DNA from: JABJMC01 sp964473745
Lineage (GTDB): Bacteria; Patescibacteriota; Gracilibacteria; UBA1369; UBA12473
Assembly (NCBI GenBank): GCA_964473745.1
Contig: CAYYQE010000002.1
Location: forward strand, 38,379-102,378
Direction: 5' to 3'
DNA: 64,000 nucleotides
Shown: piece by piece, positions 62,176 through 64,000 of the stretch
How positions within the stretch are numbered: position 1 is the first letter of the stretch
Layout: every line of letters starts with the position of its first letter
Position numbers and translations under genes: made by a program
Notes under the pieces: generated by a model
What the model was told of the DNA's origin: nothing
The model's database searches: none
What the model saw: the letters and a program-made list of their open reading frames with translations, nothing else

Positions 62176-63089
62176 AGCACCACCCCAACAAAAGAGCCTT
62201 GTCCCCGGATAAATTCATCCGTTGATAGGGCTCTTTTTCCTTCTAATTGCAATTCCTCCAAAACAAACAATCCTTCTTTAGTTTCCACCACCACATCTTC
62301 ACCATCCATCCGAACCGTTCCCGGCTCATTCACGGAACCCTCTTTAACGTGCCCTTTTAAAATCTTTAATCTTTTCCCTTCAAAATTAGTGTAAACCCCT
62401 GGCCACGGTGTATAAGCACGCAATTTTCGCTCCACCTGAGCCGCTGTTTCATGCCGCCAATCAATCACGCCACTTTCACGTTTAATCATTGACGCATAAC
62501 TAACCTCAACCTCATTTTGCTCCTGCGCCTCCGCATTACCAGTTTTAATCCCGGGCATTACTTGAGCTAATAATTCCGCCCCCACATCTGCTAAACGCGC
62601 TCGCAACACCGGCTCTGTATCATCTTGCGAAATAGCCACCTCTGATACTGCATAAACTTCTCCGGCATCCATTTTTTTCACCATCCGCATCACCGAAACC
62701 CCAGTCACTTCATCACCATTCAAAATCGCCGTAGCAATAGGGGAGGCCCCCCGATATTTAGGCAACAAAGAAGCATGCACATTCAAGGCTTCATACTTAG
62801 GTACATTCAAAATTTCATCTGTTAACAAATATCCATACGAAACTACCACCAAAAAATCCACATCTTTACCCACTAACTCATCATGGTTATGACTCACATT
62901 AAGTCCCATCTTCTGAGCCTCCTCTTTGACCGCACAAGAAGTCATAACCTGTTTTCGCCCCACTTTAGCGTCCGGGGGAGTAATCACTCCCAAAATTTCA
63001 AAACAATCATCCTGCAAAAGTCGCTGCAAAACTGTTGTTGCAAACTCATCCGTCCCTAAAAAATAAAGTGAAATCTTATCAGTGGTCAT
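62172..63089 (-). CDS. fmt: Methionyl-tRNA formyltransferase
   Basis: Fmt formylates initiator Met-tRNA. The 305-residue protein has the formyl-transferase core with the N-terminal FLGTDEFA, NVHASLLPKYRGASPI (substrate loop), TGVSVMRMVKKMDAGEVY, and the C-terminal domain with RAYTPWPGVYT. Full length. Its presence shows that initiation uses formyl-methionine. It lies 49 bp from the divergent gene at 63139. Confidence 0.97.
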   Translation of the reverse strand: MTTDKISLYFLGTDEFATTVLQRLLQDDCFEILGVITPPDAKVGRKQVMTSCAVKEEAQKMGLNVSHNHDELVGKDVDFLVVVSYGYLLTDEILNVPKYEALNVHASLLPKYRGASPIATAILNGDEVTGVSVMRMVKKMDAGEVYAVSEVAISQDDTEPVLRARLADVGAELLAQVMPGIKTGNAEAQEQNEVEVSYASMIKRESGVIDWRHETAAQVERKLRAYTPWPGVYTNFEGKRLKILKGHVKEGSVNEPGTVRMDGEDVVVETKEGLFVLEELQLEGKRALSTDEFIRGQGSFVGVVL

Positions 63090-63138
63090 AATTCAAAATT
63101 TAATATAAACTTGTCTCAAATCATATTGTACTAAAAAA

Positions 63139-64000
63139 ATGAAAATTTTCAGAGGATTTCTTGCTTTTTTAACCGCTCTACTACTTATCCCGATCGCCGT
63201 AGTCGGAAGTTTAGTAGTGGCTACCACTGATACTTACCTAAATCCTGACTTTTATCAAAGCGACACTTTTGAAGAGCTTTTTTACGACATTATAGTCAAC
63301 GAGGTTTCTCAAGAACTCCTAACTCAAGGTGGGCTTGATGGCTTTCTTACTCCCGAAGACATCGAAGAAGAGGTTCGATTGGTACTTCCGCCTGACGTAA
63401 TTGCCAACATCATTGAAGACGCTCTTAATCAAATCTATGCAACTCCATTACCCGATGAAATCATTATTTCTACTGGAGCCATAAAAACCAATCTTCCCTT
63501 AGCCCTAGACAGTCTTTTTGCAAAAATACAATCAACCCTGCCACCAGAAATTTCCACAGAACTACTCAAACAACAATTCCAACACGAAATGATTGATTAT
63601 ATTCCTCCCCAGATTAATTTATCGCTCGACCAACTCCCAGTAGAAGCCAGAAACGGACTTGTTCTGATTTTAATGGGGACCCATCACTTTTTAGAAAGTT
63701 TTCTGGTCAGCATCGGGCTTCATCTTATTTTCATCGGCCTTTTAATTTGGAAGCCAGTCCAAAAAATCCTCAAATGGATTGGCGGGTCATTACTAGCAAG
63801 TGGAGTTTTTATATTTGCCTTCATCAGAATAATTACAAGCGGAGCACAACAAATAGGTGAACCACTAGTCCTTCTGATTTCTCAACCAATTTTAGGAGCT
63901 ATGACACCTTGGGGACTAGGCCTCGTTATCGCGGGGATAGCTAGTTTAGCCCTTGGATTCATCCTTCCGCATACCATCCTAAACCAAATCAAGCGTAATG
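63139..64000 (+). CDS. Membrane protein, 3' end cut by the window edge
   Basis: An open frame of 287 codons starts at ATG 63139 with no stop before 64000. Residues about 5-27 form an N-terminal transmembrane segment (or uncleaved signal), then an acidic extracytoplasmic region of about 160 residues, then at least three hydrophobic helices (about 188-206, 213-230 and 255-280) before the edge. The layout resembles small CPR membrane proteins with an external loop. No family is recognised. Confidence 0.7.
   Translation, partial: MKIFRGFLAFLTALLLIPIAVVGSLVVATTDTYLNPDFYQSDTFEELFYDIIVNEVSQELLTQGGLDGFLTPEDIEEEVRLVLPPDVIANIIEDALNQIYATPLPDEIIISTGAIKTNLPLALDSLFAKIQSTLPPEISTELLKQQFQHEMIDYIPPQINLSLDQLPVEARNGLVLILMGTHHFLESFLVSIGLHLIFIGLLIWKPVQKILKWIGGSLLASGVFIFAFIRIITSGAQQIGEPLVLLISQPILGAMTPWGLGLVIAGIASLALGFILPHTILNQIKRN

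Noticed and set aside
1..64000. UGA-to-glycine genetic code as in some Gracilibacteria
   Set aside because: TGA terminates tsaE, nadA and the DUF5665-like gene at sensible positions, and no gene needs TGA read as an amino acid.
1..64000. CRISPR arrays, insertion sequences, rRNA operon
   Set aside because: No regularly spaced direct repeats, transposase frames, terminal inverted repeats of IS type or rRNA sequence were seen.

Overview
The window is one contiguous, tightly packed bacterial chromosome segment with about 48 protein genes, two tRNA genes and no gene-free stretch longer than about 250 bases. It looks like a Patescibacteria (CPR) genome, probably from the Gracilibacteria/Peregrinibacteria side. 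The reasons are tiny intergenic gaps, S-layer-homology (SLH) surface proteins, paired TraG/VirD4-like ATPases without conjugation genes, a secG gene followed by a lone peptide-binding protein, a DUF5665-like membrane protein in front of dnaE, and the near absence of Shine-Dalgarno sequences. TGA is used as a stop (tsaE, nadA and the gene before dnaE), so the UGA-to-glycine code of Absconditabacteria does not apply. The phylum call is inference.

Layout: 1-2.3 kb holds a lipoprotein, ruvB, a CPBP protease and tRNA-Arg(TCT). 2.4-9.7 kb is one giant SLH-anchored surface protein with a structured leader. 9.8-15.8 kb holds purT, an SLH-anchored M23 cell-wall hydrolase, tsaE, an HD hydrolase and a 3D-domain wall protein. 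15.9-24.2 kb is a minus-strand block: TraG-like ATPase A, aspS, dnaE and the DUF5665-like gene. 24.3-28.5 kb holds tRNA-Leu(TAG), a sigma-region-4/HARE-HTH regulator, a HIT hydrolase, a structured RNA element, nadC-nadA and a charged protein. 28.6-34 kb holds valS, a lipoprotein, an HMG-CoA-lyase-like enzyme and a helical repeat protein. 34-38.2 kb is purine synthesis (purA divergent from purC-purE-purB). 38.3-45.4 kb holds two unknown proteins, ileS under a T-box, and a B12/radical-SAM protein. 45.5-51.3 kb is an operon: holin-4-like gene, secG, peptide-binding protein, rplI, ruvX, TraG-like ATPase B. 51.3-57.5 kb holds pgk, a carbamate-kinase-like protein, a long helical protein, ribE-ribH and a transglutaminase-like protein. 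57.6-64 kb holds ssb, a glycosyltransferase / solute-binding lipoprotein / O-antigen-ligase-like cluster, an unknown protein, fmt and a truncated membrane protein.

Themes: envelope building (two SLH proteins, M23 and 3D/peptidoglycan-binding proteins, glycan genes), purine synthesis by formate (PurT) and class II PurE routes, NAD (nadA, nadC) and flavin (ribE, ribH) steps, translation and replication. The most notable non-gene signals are: (i) a compact T-box with a 6-bp Stem I hairpin presenting an AUC codon, upstream of ileS; (ii) the heptamer AGGGGAG, found 18 times on the + strand and not found on the - strand, regardless of gene orientation, which suggests a Chi- or KOPS-like polar site; (iii) five genes whose start codon lies exactly 6 nt after a -10 box, implying leaderless mRNAs; (iv) a recurrent TAACC box 7-12 nt before start codons in place of a Shine-Dalgarno; and (v) a 118-nt three-way-junction RNA element with a tandem G-A hairpin between the HIT and nadC genes. 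All counts were made by eye.
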